Positions 40,601 through 51,577 of a stretch of 64,000 nucleotides of DNA are shown in pieces. Origin of the DNA: Protoeuglena noctilucae (lineage: Eukaryota > Chlorophyta > Pedinophyceae > Marsupiomonadales > Marsupiomonadaceae). The DNA is taken from contig OY253672.1 of the NCBI GenBank assembly GCA_958009085.1, positions 868,001 to 932,000 on the forward strand, given 5' to 3'. The position numbers were made by a program, and so were the translations under genes. The notes beneath the pieces were generated by a model. The model had not been told where the DNA came from. It ran no database searches and was given only the letters and a program-made list of their open reading frames with translations. How positions within the stretch are numbered: the first letter of the stretch is position 1; each line of letters begins with the position of its first letter.

Positions 40601-43236
40601 GACCGAAGGTGGAGGTGCGGGGTGGCTTGGCTGCGGTGGGCCAGCCCGCGCCCCAGGCCCTGGCGCCTGCCGTCGCTGACGTGGCGATGGCGGAGGGGGA
40701 CGCCGTAGACCGCGCGGGCGCAGCCGCGGCTGGGGTTGCAGGCGGCGATGGTCAGGCGGTGGCGGTGGCGCCATTCCCGGTCGCACCGGGGGCGGCTCTG
40801 GGGCCGGCGCTGGGCAAACGGCCGGCGGAGGGCAACGCGGCGGACGAGGCGGAGAGGAAGAGAGCGCGGAGCGCGACACAGTTCGACCTGCCGGACACCG
40901 CGCTGGCGGCCGGCGCGCCCGGGCCGGACGCGCCCGCGCAGGAGGAGCGGGCGGAGCTGGGGGCGGCTCCCAAGCTGCCCGCGCCCACGCGTATGCAGAC
41001 GCGGGGCCGCCACGTGGTCATCCCCGGGGTGAAGCGGGTCGAGAAGGTGGACACGGAGGCGGGGGTGGGCCCGCTGCAGAGAGGGCCGCTGCCAGGCGGG
41101 GCTGGCCAGGGCGCCACGCCTGGGGTGGACCCGGGGGTGCCTGTGCCCATCGCGCCCCTCGCCCCCAACGCGCGGCCCGTGCTGCCGATCGGCGGGGAAG
41201 GTGAGGCCGCGCGTACAGGCTTCGCGGCTTTGGCATAGTTCTGTTGTCCTGAGCCACGCCGACCACGCCTTAGGTCACTGTCGAGAACGCATGAAGCTGC
41301 ACCTCAAGACCTGGTGCTCGTTCGCCCTTTGCCTGCAGGGTTCGTGGTGGGGATGGAAGCGGACGACGACGAGGACTTTGGTGACGGCAGGGCCGTGCCG
41401 GTGGTCCCTCGCCCTCCGGCCTACACGCTCAGTGAGTGTCATTGCCAGGCTGGGACGCGTCTTCGCATCGGCGATGCCTGGGCCGTGTTGCGATCGCGTA
41501 ATTCTGATTCTTTCGTGGCTAGTGGCGCTGGCCATGTCGCCGACGAAGGGTGAAAGGGAGGGAGGGCTTGCACACGTGCCGAGGGAAGGGACCTTACAAC
41601 CTGATGCGCTCTCACCACCTCATAACTCGTCGACCCCTCGCCACCCCCGCAGTGCGCAACGACGAGACGGGCAAGCCCATCGAGAACATCAACGAGATCA
41701 TCAAGCTCGTCACCATGCAGATGCCCCACCGCAACGTCCTCGGGAACGACGAGGAGCGGCAGGCCGCAGATCGTGCTCTGGACAAGGCCATTGCATTCCT
41801 CGTGTCGCTCCTCGTCGGATACGTCCTCAACTCGGTGGTGAGCGCTCGGGCCGCCCCGCAGCTGATTTGAAGCACACCTGTGCGCGTCATGTGTCTCGCA
41901 CCCTTGTCAAATGCCTTGTGGCCCACACCGCCTGCATGGCAGTGGCCCACACCACCTGCATGGCAATGGCCCCGGACACGGCAAGGTGGCTGGGAGTAGT
42001 ACCTTTGCCGCAGTAAAGCACTTTCTGACTCTTTGTTCTCGCCTGTCGCCCCCCGCAGTACCCCAGCGGGCTCGTGTGGAAGAGCCTCCCGACCGTGCTG
42101 CGGCGGCGGGTGTCGACGTTCCTGCAGGGCCTGCCCGAGGTGCTCACGCGCGAGGCCAAGTCCACCCGCAAGATCGAGCAGTCGAAGCCGGAGATGTTCG
42201 ACGCCGCCATGGACATGCTGGGTCTGCCGTCCTGGGAGCGCATGGTGGACATCCTGACCGACACGCAGCAGCGGGGGCGCGCGCGGCGCAACCTTCTCTC
42301 CATCTTCAACGGCTGGAAGGACGAGCTGGAGCGGCAGGGGCAGATGCGGGGGGTGTTCGAGTCGAGGGTGAGGGAGGTCGTGCACCGACTGGTCACCACC
42401 ATCGCCGAGCAGGCCAAGAGGTCCTACGCCAACTCCCCGGGGCACTACGCCGCCACCATGAGGCTCCTGGCCTCCACGGCCGCCTCGCAGGCGCCCCCGC
42501 CCAAGGCCAGCCGGGCGGGTGAGTCGAGGGCTGTGAGGATGAGGACGTCCCACAACACAGGCAGGCTGGTTGTGATGCGGGGTTCGTTTCAATTCGATCG
42601 TTGCGCAAACTAAGCAGTGGGGCAGGCGCACCTCCTCGCGACAGCACGTGTGCTAACAGTATGTTGGCGCTTTTATGCTCTCCTGCCGCAGGGGGCCGAG
42701 CGCCCAGGGAGGCCCGCAGCAACCGCGCCGCGCGCTCGACCACCCCGACGGCCGCCCGCGGAGGCGCCAACGGATCCCGGCGCCGCGCCTCGTCCCCGGC
42801 CAAGGACCCAGCCCCAGCCGAGCCGCACGAGGGCCCCCCCGCGGCCGGGTTCAGCGACGCCTGGCAGCCGCAGTTCCTCGACGCCATCGCCACCATGCCC
42901 ATGCCGGGCTTCCCGGGTGCCCCGCGCATCGACGCCACCTTCCCGCCCTTCCCGCTGACCTTCCCCCGCCAGCCGCCGCCCGGGCTCGGCATGCCGCCCC
43001 GGCCCTGGGGCCCGCCGCCCCACTGGCCTGGTGCCCCTTGGATGCCTTTCGGCATAGGCCCTTTCGTGTCCACTGAGCCCATCGGCCTGCGCCGCAATAC
43101 CCTAGACGACCTCGCCCACGTGGCCAGCCAGGACGTGTCAGAGTCTCCCATGGAGGCGAAGAAGGCGCTGCGGAACGCGCCGGCCTCCGCGCCCGTCGGG
43201 ATGGGCCACGGCATGGCAGTGGTGAGTGCGGTGTGA
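37620..43236 (+). CDS. EsV-1-7 repeat protein (seven Cys/His repeats)
   Basis: Exons in phase: 37620-37733, 37907-38005, 38087-38344, 38434-38578, 38667-39290, 39542-39950, 40090-40422, 40554-41200, 41339-41431, 41653-41837, 42059-42518 and 42692-43221 or to the stop at 43236; about 1,300 residues. Exon 5 carries five Cys/His repeats (LCAHDGCTSVAKFG, then C-x2-H; LCSEGDC; LCARDGC; CGCDGC; a shortened CSYAAC copy) and exon 7 two more (RCDEGNC, CGESPC). Spacing is C-x4-C-x15/16-C-x2-H, with x12 to the next Leu-Cys in the best copies. This matches the EsV-1-7 motif first seen in Ectocarpus virus EsV-1 and in the brown-algal regulator IMMEDIATE UPRIGHT. The linker carries a QININEV-type folded segment before the repeats. 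After them come a Pro/Ala/Gly-rich region, a helical block (exons 10-11) and a Pro-rich tail. The role is unknown; metal binding is likely. The intron at 38345-38433 has a GC donor. Confidence 0.75.
41918..41965. repeat. 24-bp tandem duplication in an intron
   Basis: GTGGCCCACACCGCCTGCAT... (24 bp) is followed directly by a second copy with one difference, within the intron between exons 10 and 11 of the EsV-1-7 gene. Confidence 0.8.
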
Positions 43237-43538
43237 GAGAAGGGTCGTAGACGTGGGGGGTCTGTCAAGGGTTCTGGATGCTCGGGCAGGCACTGCAGGG
43301 GTTCTGTTTATGTCGAGGCATGCGCTGGTGCGGAGATGGTGCTGCAGGGGCGGTGCAGCAGGGGCCTGTTAAGGTGCCGGGCTTGGTTTCTGAGCTGTTG
43401 ATTCGACGGTGGTCCATTGATGGTTCATTACGCCTTAACGACTTTTAGTCACCTCTCTGCGTCTCGCTCACCACGTCAGCCACCTCTGTGCGCGTTGCTT
43501 ACCACGACTGAACACAGAAATCTCCGCCGTCCCCACAG

Positions 43539-46500
43539 GGTGTCGGGCCGAGGGACGTATGGGCAGGGACGGACGACATGACCCCATGGCGCATCGGGGA
43601 GCCCCCAGAGCTGGTGACGGCCCTCGCCGTGTCCTCGGCGGTCCTCGGTTCCGGCAGCCAGAAGGGATCGGTGTGGCTGTGGGACCTGCACGGGCACGGG
43701 GCTCCCGAGGAGTTGACTGGGCACGCGGGGCCCGTGTCTGTCGTCGCCTTTGCGGCCAACGGGGCGCTGGTGCTCTCCGGCAGCGCGGACGGGTCCCTGC
43801 GCGTCTGGACCGTGGCTTCCAAGCGGCCTGTGCTCACGGTGTCGGCCCAGGTGGGGCCCATCACCTGCATGGCGGTGCGGGAGGCGGCCGACGGGGGCAG
43901 GGCGATCGTCGCAATCGGGGGCACGTCCGGCAAGGTGGAGGGGCGGCGGCTGTTCTACAAGCCGGGTCAGGTCGAGAACGCCACGATTGAGCTGGCCTTC
44001 GCGGCGTGGGAGGCGCACGCGGGGCGGGTGGTGGCTGTGACGTGGCACGGGGACTCGACGCTGGTGACGGCGGGCGCGGACACGGCGATCCGCGCGTGGC
44101 GGCACCCGACGAAGCGATCGGACTGCGTCACGGTGCACGGCTCGGGGACCGCCGTGACGGCCTTGGCGGGCAGCACGGCCCCGGGGTTCGGAGTGCTGGT
44201 GGGCGATGCGTCGGGGGCCATTTACGCCATCGAGGGGCTGCCGGACGCGCCGCGCCTCAAGGCCCTCGACCTGACCTGCCGCAAGGGCGTGGCTGCGCTG
44301 GCCGTGGACTCCCAGGGCCGGTCTGTCCTGGCGGGGGCGCGCGGGCGGGTGGCGGCGTGCGTGTACGAATGGACGGGCGCGGACGCGGCGGGCTCGGCGA
44401 GCCTGGAGCTCACGGCGGGCCCCGCGCAGGGTGCGGTGTCGCTGGACGAAACGCTGTGCGTGGCGATCAGCGCGGACGGGCAGTGGGTGGCGCTGAGCAG
44501 CAAGCTCGAGCCGGGGCAGGTGTTCGTGCAGGAATTACACAGCGGGGAGCGGCGGACGCTTAGCTTGAGTCCCGCGATGGGCGCCCGGGCCCAGGGGGCG
44601 TGGGGCGCGGGCGTGGCGCATGCGCCTGGGGGCGACTTCGTGCTGTCGCTGAATCTGGAGGACCGGGAGAGTCGGGAGCAGCTCGCGCGGGCCAGCGGCG
44701 CAGCGGCGCAGCGTTTCCAAGTGAGCCAGTGTGTCGCAGGGTGTTGTCAGGGTGTTGCCAGGCTGGCATGGGGAACGCCGTGCGATGCCCAGGCAGGGCG
44801 ACCGGGTGCCCAGAGCGGGGCCCGCCATCGCATATAATACATGGATGCTCGTTCTCGTTAGGCCAATTTCTTGTGTAGTATCAGATGGAGTGCCTTTAAC
44901 GCTACGTACATCATGGCGTGGCCGCACGGTCCAACGGCAGTCCACGCACGCACCCCCGCAGGACTTAGCGTTTTCAGATGACGTGGCTGATTTCCGTATC
45001 ACTGGCAAGAGTCTCTCCAGGATCGCCGAGGCGGTGTCCGTCCTCTGCAAGAGCATGGTGCGATGCTGCTAAGCTTTACCTCGCACATCCATGCCTGCAC
45101 CGCGCATGGCTCGCCCACACTCCCCCACTCCTGCCGCTCTCCCCGCAGTCATTCTCACGCGTCAGCGGGCAGCTGGTCGTGCCCAGCAGCCGCGGGGCTT
45201 GCCTCTTCAGGGACGTGAACAGAACGACAGTGAGTGCGCCTTGCATCTCACGTCACTGCGATGACCCGGACCCCTCCTTTGCCCATCCGTGCCCTCTAGC
45301 ATGCCTTCTCTCATCTGCCACCATCGCATGACTGCACCTGTCTGCGCCCCAAGTGACACTTCGCCTGCCTACCGCCGCAGCTACCCTCGCTGGTGCGGCT
45401 GCAAGTCAACGCAGCGGATGCAGAGACTTCCGTCCACTTCGGCATCTCCACGCGCAACGACGCGAGCGCCACCGCGAGCGCCCCGCAGCAGCTGGGGAGC
45501 CTGATGGCCGCCTTTGCGCAGCGCATGTCCGCGGTAGTCACGGCGAGGGCCGCACGCCGCGCTACGTGCTTTGACCGTGTCGTCACGTTTCTCTTGCACT
45601 GACCATACCATCACGTCCATCTAGCATACATGAGCATCCATGAGCCATCTTACTGGATCGTTGTTGATCTATGGCCCATGCGCGTACGCTTGGCGGGGTG
45701 GCCGCCATGTCTCATTGCAGGCAGCATGACGCACAACCCTGCCCGCTTCCGTGCGCAGGAAGAGGTGCGGACGCAGACGTACAGGGTGGACGGCGCGGGG
45801 GACAGCATGTGGACGTTGGAAGGGTCCGGGTCGGGGTGGGGAACAAAGCCGGCGCCCACGCTGCCAGCCAACCAAAAGGTAAAGGACACAGAGAAAATGA
45901 CGAAAGGGATGAGCGAGGGAGACGGAACGGGGGCGCGGGGGGGCTCAGAGCCGGTGATTATGCGGGAGGGTGGTGCGGGTGCCGGTGCGGGTGGCATTGT
46001 TGGTGGCGGTGCAGGGATCCCCCTCACAGAGGGCGAGCGGTGCTTGTTGACATTCCGCCTCGAGGAAGGCCCCGTGGTGACGGAGTTGGTGCGTGTGATG
46101 ACCTTGCTTGACGACCCGACGGGAGAGCTTGTGGTTTTGGAAAGAGAGGCGCCATCAACAGATGTAGGAGACCTGGTGGTGTCGGTGAGCGGCAGCCTGC
46201 GTTTCAAGACGGGTGGCAGGGCCGCCTGGGTGTGGGGAGGGAGGTAGTTTTGCTATGGACGAGCCCGGAGGGTTGCTGGGCGGATGGGCATGTGGCGCAG
46301 GTGGCGGTTGCTGGGGTGTGGCTGCAGGTCCCCATGCCTCGCTGCCTCCTCCACGCTTGCAGGTCTTGCGGGCAGACATAACGAAAGTAAAAAACAAGGA
46401 CAACTTTGTGGCGGAGGCAAGGGAGAAAGCGGCCGAGCCACCTATCCCGCAGCAGGCCACCGTTGTGGCATTCAAAGATTCAAACGTGCTCCTCAAGCTG

Positions 46501-47088
46501 GGCCAGGGGCGGGGCAAAGTCGTATCAGTGAGTCTGCGTGGCCGTTGCCCATGCTTTTTCCCCATGCTGGCTCACGGGTGGGGCGTACGGGCAGGGGGTA
46601 GTACAGGCGGGGCGTCGGGCCAAGGCTGCAGCAGAGGCGTCAAATGAGTCCCTGTGTTCCCTCCCTCGCAGGTGCCGCTGGAGTGGATTCGGGTGGTGAC
46701 GGACCCCTCTCATCCCGAACTGGAGAGCGTTATGATGCCGCTGTTGCAGAGATTCCGGGACATGCACAAGCGAGACCCCGAATGGCAAGAGAAGTTTGAG
46801 CGGTGGGACCTGGGGGCGTGGTGGTACAACCGCAAGCTGCACTTGGGCGAGAATCCCGCGGCGCCCCCGAGCAAGGAGGCACTGGCGCGGCGATCCCAGC
46901 GAAATGACACCATGCTGACGGCGCCGGTGGGGGCGATGGGGCTGCGCGACGGAGAGACGCGGACGGTACTTGTCGAAGAGCACACCGTGGAGGGCGCGCA
47001 TGCCTGTCCAGGCCGAGGTGACGAGATGATGGGGGGAGGGCGTGGGAGTGCAAGGTTTTATACGCGCTCCGGTCCAGTTTCGGAATGA
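43539..47088 (+). CDS. WD40-repeat protein, possibly the C-terminal half of the EsV-1-7 gene
   Basis: Exons in phase: 43539-44720, 44962-45057, 45149-45229, 45381-45533, 45759-46229, 46363-46527 and 46672-47088, about 855 residues. The large first exon is a beta-propeller: SQKGSVWLWDL, HAGPVSVVAF, LVLSGSADGSLRVW, HAGRVVAVTW and LVTAGADTAIRAW are WD-type blades, and weaker blades follow. Downstream are short unrecognised exons, a beta-rich domain (GERCLLTFRLEEGPVV, VLEREAPSTDVGDLVVSV), and a C-terminal block with VVAFKDSNVLLKLG and WDLGAWWYNRKLHLG. If this is a separate gene, its ATG is 43578. However, exon 12 of the upstream locus ends at 43221 with a good GTGAGT donor, and the 43539 acceptor joins it in phase with no stop, so a single 2,150-residue protein is equally possible. 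The function is unknown; WD40 propellers are protein-interaction platforms. Confidence 0.7.
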
Positions 47089-47416
47089 CGAGAATGCAGA
47101 CACCACCAATTCGCATGTGCGTTGCTCATTAGAGCGGATTGAAGCCAGCAACGAGTACACTGACAGTACGGCCAATGCATGGAGAGAGTCGAGAGTTCAA
47201 TGCCGTTCATGCGCATGGGGCTCTGGCAGCCAATGCCGAGCGTCTAGACAAAGCTTCAGGCATGGGGTGATGGGGAGAGGGACACGCTGGCAGGCGCAGG
47301 GAGCAGGGAGCATGCACTACGTCGCCACAAGCAGCACGGCAGCGACACGCGTGGGTAAGCCCCCACGACACCCCGTGAATTGAGGCATCGCATTCGATGG
47401 TGCCGCTGCTCACTGC
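47089..47416. other. Convergent 3' region (WD40 gene / TROL-like)
   Basis: Three hundred and thirty bases between converging stop codons. No gene or clear polyadenylation signal was identified. Confidence 0.35.
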
Positions 47417-49917
47417 TCACACCGTCACTAACGCCTTCTCCTTCCACAGCTGCACCAGGCGCTGTGCCGCCTCCTTGCGCTCGCTCAGGCTCTGCAGATG
47501 CCACGCACACAGCACCTGACATCACTGCTTCTCTCTCGCCACGGTCAGCGCCTGGCATCACTGCCCATCTCATCACTGCCCCGCCATCGCCACAATCAGC
47601 GTCTAACCTCCACAGCCCCGCTCTCTCACGCTGCCAGCTGCATGGCGCGTTGTCTGCACAAACACAACTCATTACCCTCACCTTGCTGTTCTCCGTGAAC
47701 GACTCGGAAGTCTCCTCGAAGCTCGCGACGACGGGGGCAGAGGGCTGCACCGCCTCCTTCTCCTCCACCTCCTCAGCCACCACCTTGTCCTCCGTCTTGC
47801 TCTCAGCCTTGTCCTCCATCTTGCTCTCAGCCTTGCTCTCAGCCTTGCTCTCAACCTTGCTCTCCACCTTGTTCTCCACCTTGCTCTCGGGCTTGTTCTC
47901 AGCCTTGCTCGGCACCTGCGCCCATCACATGACCATCATCACCAACGCCTTCCCGTGTCGCCCGGCCCGCTGCACCCTTGCACAGACGCTCCGGTGGCAC
48001 GCATTCCGAAGCCACGTCGGATGCACAGCCAGGGCGCTCGTCTCATGCACAGCCGACGCAGCCCACACGCCACATGCGCCTCTCGCCTCGCTCGCCGTCG
48101 ACTTGCTCCCCTCGTCCAGCAGCGCCTTGGCCACCTTCTTCAAATCCTGGCCCGCCTCGTCCAAAGCCAACTCCTGCCCCACCTTCTGCGCCAACAACCA
48201 CCGAACACAACACCCATCAACCGTGCCCGGCATTGCCGGGCGCTTTAGAGCTCAACGCTGGTCGCTGCAAGCGTTCCTCTTCCCCTGAAAAATGCTCAGT
48301 GCGCTTCCCAACATGGCTACGGCCCTGTGGTTCCGTCCTACCTGCACGAACCGCCCTCGCCACCCCTCTTCACTCGCCTGGATGGCCCCGACCGTCTCCC
48401 GGCGCGTGTCGGCGAAGAGCAGGCGCGTGAAGGCAAGGCGCGCGATGGCGATGGAGCCGATGAGCTCCATGACCGTCTCCATCTCATTGAAGAGAACGAA
48501 CCCCGCGCCCGCCAGCGCCCCCAGGGCCAGGCCACCCTTGGTGAGCGTCGGGGAAGCCTTAAAGTCCTCCGCCAGGTTGTCCATGCCAGACTTGATGTTC
48601 TTCAGGTCCACGCTCGGAAGGCTGCGGCCGAAAACCCAACGGAGGTGAGACGCGGCGACCCATGGGACGTCGCGAGCACAGAGCGCCACCCTTGGCCCAC
48701 ATGGGGTCGCCTCGCAGGCATCCATTAGCGAGCGATGTTCATCAGCAGGCACCTGAAGGTGAAAGGCTCCTTCCACGGCACTCCGGCGCTCTTCCACGCC
48801 TCGGCGCCACCGGAGACGCAGACGACCTGGGTCACGCCCGCCTCCTTGACGGCAGCCTCCGCAGCCTGGCGCGCCAGCTTGCCGTCGTTGTCGAGGATGA
48901 CAACCACCGTATCGGGCTTGACGCGGCGCTTCAGACTGGTGACGAACTGCGGGCGGCGGGTTGAGGGAGCGGCTCAATTCCCGCCCACCTCACCAAGCCG
49001 TGCGTGCTCGGTTGCCGGAGAACGAAATCAGGCGTCAGCTGGTCACCTGCTCGGCGGGGACGACCTTGCCCTTGACCAACTTCGTGAACGGGATGGCCTC
49101 GGGGCTCTTGCGGAGCTGGCGGAGGTCGGGCGAGCCCGTCTTCTTGGCCTGCAAAACACGCCGTGCACGGCGCCGTCGATGCATCCGCCGCTCCGACATG
49201 GCGATCCCGAACGCGCTGAGGACGAATTTGGAGGCTGACGGCGCCGGAAGCGCTCACCTCGGCTAACGAGCGCACATCGACGAGCACGGCCTCAGGCTTT
49301 GCTTTCAGAAGCTCGAAGGCCTTCGAGGAATCGAGGGTCTTTACGGCCGACCCCTTGCTCCGGAAGGCCAAGAAAGCGGCGCCCCCCGCCACGAAGGCCG
49401 CGCCGGCGCCTCCCGCGGCAAGAACCAGCGGGTCCTCCGGCAGCGCGAAGTCGACGGGAGGGAGCTCGGGCTGGGGCTCGGGGACGTCCAGGGACGGCGC
49501 CTCGGAGACCTCGACCGCTACAGGAGATGAGGCAGGCGTCTTGGCTTCGACGGCGACCTCCAGGCGCACGGGTTCCCTGCACCGGCAGACGAGCGCACCA
49601 GAGGTCACCATCATCCGAAACAAACCAGGCGTCCGCGGGCTTTCCGGGGCCCGCGCGAGACAAGGAGGGAGCTTGAACTAGACGAGGCACGATCGGCGAT
49701 CGGCCGCCGCCCCCGTCCGCCGCGACGCTTTTCCCCCAGACCTGCGATAGCCCTTCGCGAGCGCATCGTAGGCGGAGGCGTCGATCGCCAAGGCGGGGCT
49801 GGCCGACAGAAGCACGACTGCCAGGGCGACATCACGGCTCGCGGGGTGCGCGCGCGCGGCGACGCTCGGCCGACTCGCGCGCCCCGGGAGGGACATGCCC
49901 TTCGCCGACAACGCCAT
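47417..49917 (-). CDS. TROL-like thylakoid rhodanese-domain membrane protein
   Basis: Exons: 49917-49742, 49576-49258, 49148-49047, 48946-48753, 48621-48342, 48185-about 48069, 47915-47682 and 47491-47417; about 430 residues. The N-terminus MALSAKGMSLPGRASR looks like a transit peptide. A hydrophobic stretch follows, ending ASPALAID, with an ALA lumen-type cleavage site. Next come a membrane helix (LVLAAGGAGAAFVAGGAAF), then a rhodanese domain: VLVDVRSLAE, TVVVILDNDGKLARQAAE, VVCVSGGAEAWKSAGVPW. Two more hydrophobic segments end LAFTRLLFADTR. This order matches plant TROL, which anchors ferredoxin-NADP reductase at the thylakoid through a C-terminal motif. Here the tail is instead a run of (ESKAESK)-like Lys/Glu/Ser repeats and a helix ending KALVTV. 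The rhodanese loop lacks an obvious active Cys, as expected for TROL-type inactive domains. CAS-like proteins are the alternative. The exon 6 donor is ambiguous. Confidence 0.78.
47718..47912 (-). repeat. Lys/Glu/Ser coding repeat in the TROL-like gene
   Basis: About nine units encoding variants of KVESKAES / KAESKMED, with the nucleotide unit close to AAGGCTGAGAGCAAG on the minus strand. The region is highly charged and probably disordered or a single helix, and is likely to vary in copy number. Confidence 0.8.
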
Positions 49918-50195
49918 CTCTCCGTGCGCACTACGAAGTTCAATCGGAATTTCTAGGCCACGGGGCAGGCGATGCACAGATCCTTCATTAAACCGGAGTT
50001 CTGACGGGAGGGTAAACCCAGTGACCAACAAAGAGCACCCCCGTGGGAATTCATCATCAAGGCTAGGTTGACCGCGCCCACAATGGTCCCGGCGCAAGGG
50101 ATCACGGTCTCGTGGAAACGTGCTGATGGCCCAGCGGCGCACGGCGGCGTCCCCGCGGGAAGCGTGCCGACTCATGTGAAGCAGAAGAGCCTTTT
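49918..50195. promoter_or_regulatory. Short divergent promoter region
   Basis: Two hundred and seventy-eight bases separate the TROL-like ATG from the ATG of the unknown mitochondrial-type protein. The interval must hold both 5' UTRs and is a candidate bidirectional promoter. Confidence 0.4.
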
Positions 50196-51386
50196 ATGCT
50201 GCGGAACTCGGCGCGGCGGGCGTTGGACCTTGCCTGGCGCGCGGGCACGCGTTGCTTGGAGCCCGCGTGGCGGCCCCTCGGGCTCGACCACGCCGTGGGT
50301 CGCGGTGGTGCCAAAGCGTTTTCTGAGGAAGCTCAGAAACACCGTCGCGCGAAAAGGGGGCGGAAATGGGTCAGAACCCCCCCCGTTCGGCCCCCGCTGC
50401 TGAACGAGTGGCCCATCGTCAGCGGCGTGCCACTGGGGAGCTCGGTCGAGGTGAGGAGCGGATGCTCGGACATGGGTGGGCCGCAGGTATCGAGCACGGC
50501 CCGCCGAGGGACCCGAGCGGGCCCCACACCCCCACGCGCAGGACGTGTTGGACTGGCTTGAGGACCATGGGGTCGCCCTGAGCGAGAAACGCGTGTTCCA
50601 CCACTACATGCGCGCATATGGAGGGGACACCATCACATCGTGCTCCACAGGGCAGTGGCTGGTGCTGCCGGCGACGAAAGGTGAGGGAGCCCACCCCTCA
50701 GTGCCTGCAGCCCGCCCCCTTGCCGACGCGCGCGATCTGCTGATCGTCGTATGGCTTTCTCTCGCAGAGCAGTGGACTAAGGTACTGAGCCTGGACGGCA
50801 CCGCGTTCGGTTCGGCCCGGGTGCGCGTGCAGCTCGTTTCCAACACGGACGTCGGCCGCACGCTCTTTGGCAAGGCGAGCGCTTGCGCGGCTCCTTTCCC
50901 GGTCGCTGCTTCGTGGTCACCATGCGCGGCGCGTCACTTGGCTCGCCCCGCGGCCTCGCAGGGAGCTCCGTTCAACATCCACAGCAAGGGTCGCCACATT
51001 GAACTCTTGGACGTGGGTCAGGAGCTCCACAGCGAGGAGGTGGCGACCATGTTCTCCGACTACGGCCTCGACTACCTCGAGGTGAGCGACGGGGATGGTC
51101 TGTGGCTCAGTGACAGTGGCTGGCGCGGTGGGGAAGGCGGGGCGTGCGCGGTGGCGTGACCAGAGAGGCTGGCCAACGTCACCCCGCTCTGCTCCTCCAG
51201 GTGCGGGACGTGTACCATCCACTCAAGGGCGTCCTCCCAGACGAGCACCTGAAGATGGGCATCGTGCACCACGAGCGGTCCAACTTCGTGTGTTTCCGGT
51301 CCCGGGAGGAGGCACACCGCGCGTACCGTGACCGCCTCGTGACCGGCATCGTCGCGCGTTTGCTGCAGATCCGAGTGGTGCAGTGA
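50196..51386 (+). CDS. Unknown protein with a mitochondrial-type presequence
   Basis: Five exons in phase: 50196-50450, 50542-50680, 50768-50874, 50962-51081 and 51201-51386, giving 268 residues. The start MLRNSARRALDLAWRAGTR forms an amphipathic Arg-rich helix typical of mitochondrial import. The body contains DVLDWLEDHGVALSEKRVFH, TGQWLVLPATK, ARVRVQLVSNTDVGRTLFG, then APFNIHSKGRHIELLDVGQE and YGLDYLEVRDVYHP. A C-terminal NFVCFRSREEAHRAYRDRL recalls the end of an RRM-like fold, but I cannot assign a family. Intron 3 (50875-50961) has a GC donor. The gene converges with MAF1, with 190 bp between stop codons. Confidence 0.65.
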
Positions 51387-51577
51387 AGGGTTCAAGCGCT
51401 GCGGCTGGGTCGGTCAACGGGGTCCGGCAAGCAGGACAGGGGATCAAGGAAGCGCATGGGCGCCTGGCGACTACTGGAAATGGTTTTGCCGCAGGCTGCT
51501 GGATAGTGTGAGTGGGACTGAAACCTAAGGAACGCAAGCGGGGCAGGCTGCGTCGCCGCCATCGCCGTGGCGGCTAT

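Noticed and set aside
48342-48380. GC donor (CAG|GCGAGT) in the TROL-like gene
   Set aside because: A standard CAG|GTAGG donor at 48341 also keeps phase, so this was not counted among GC-AG introns.
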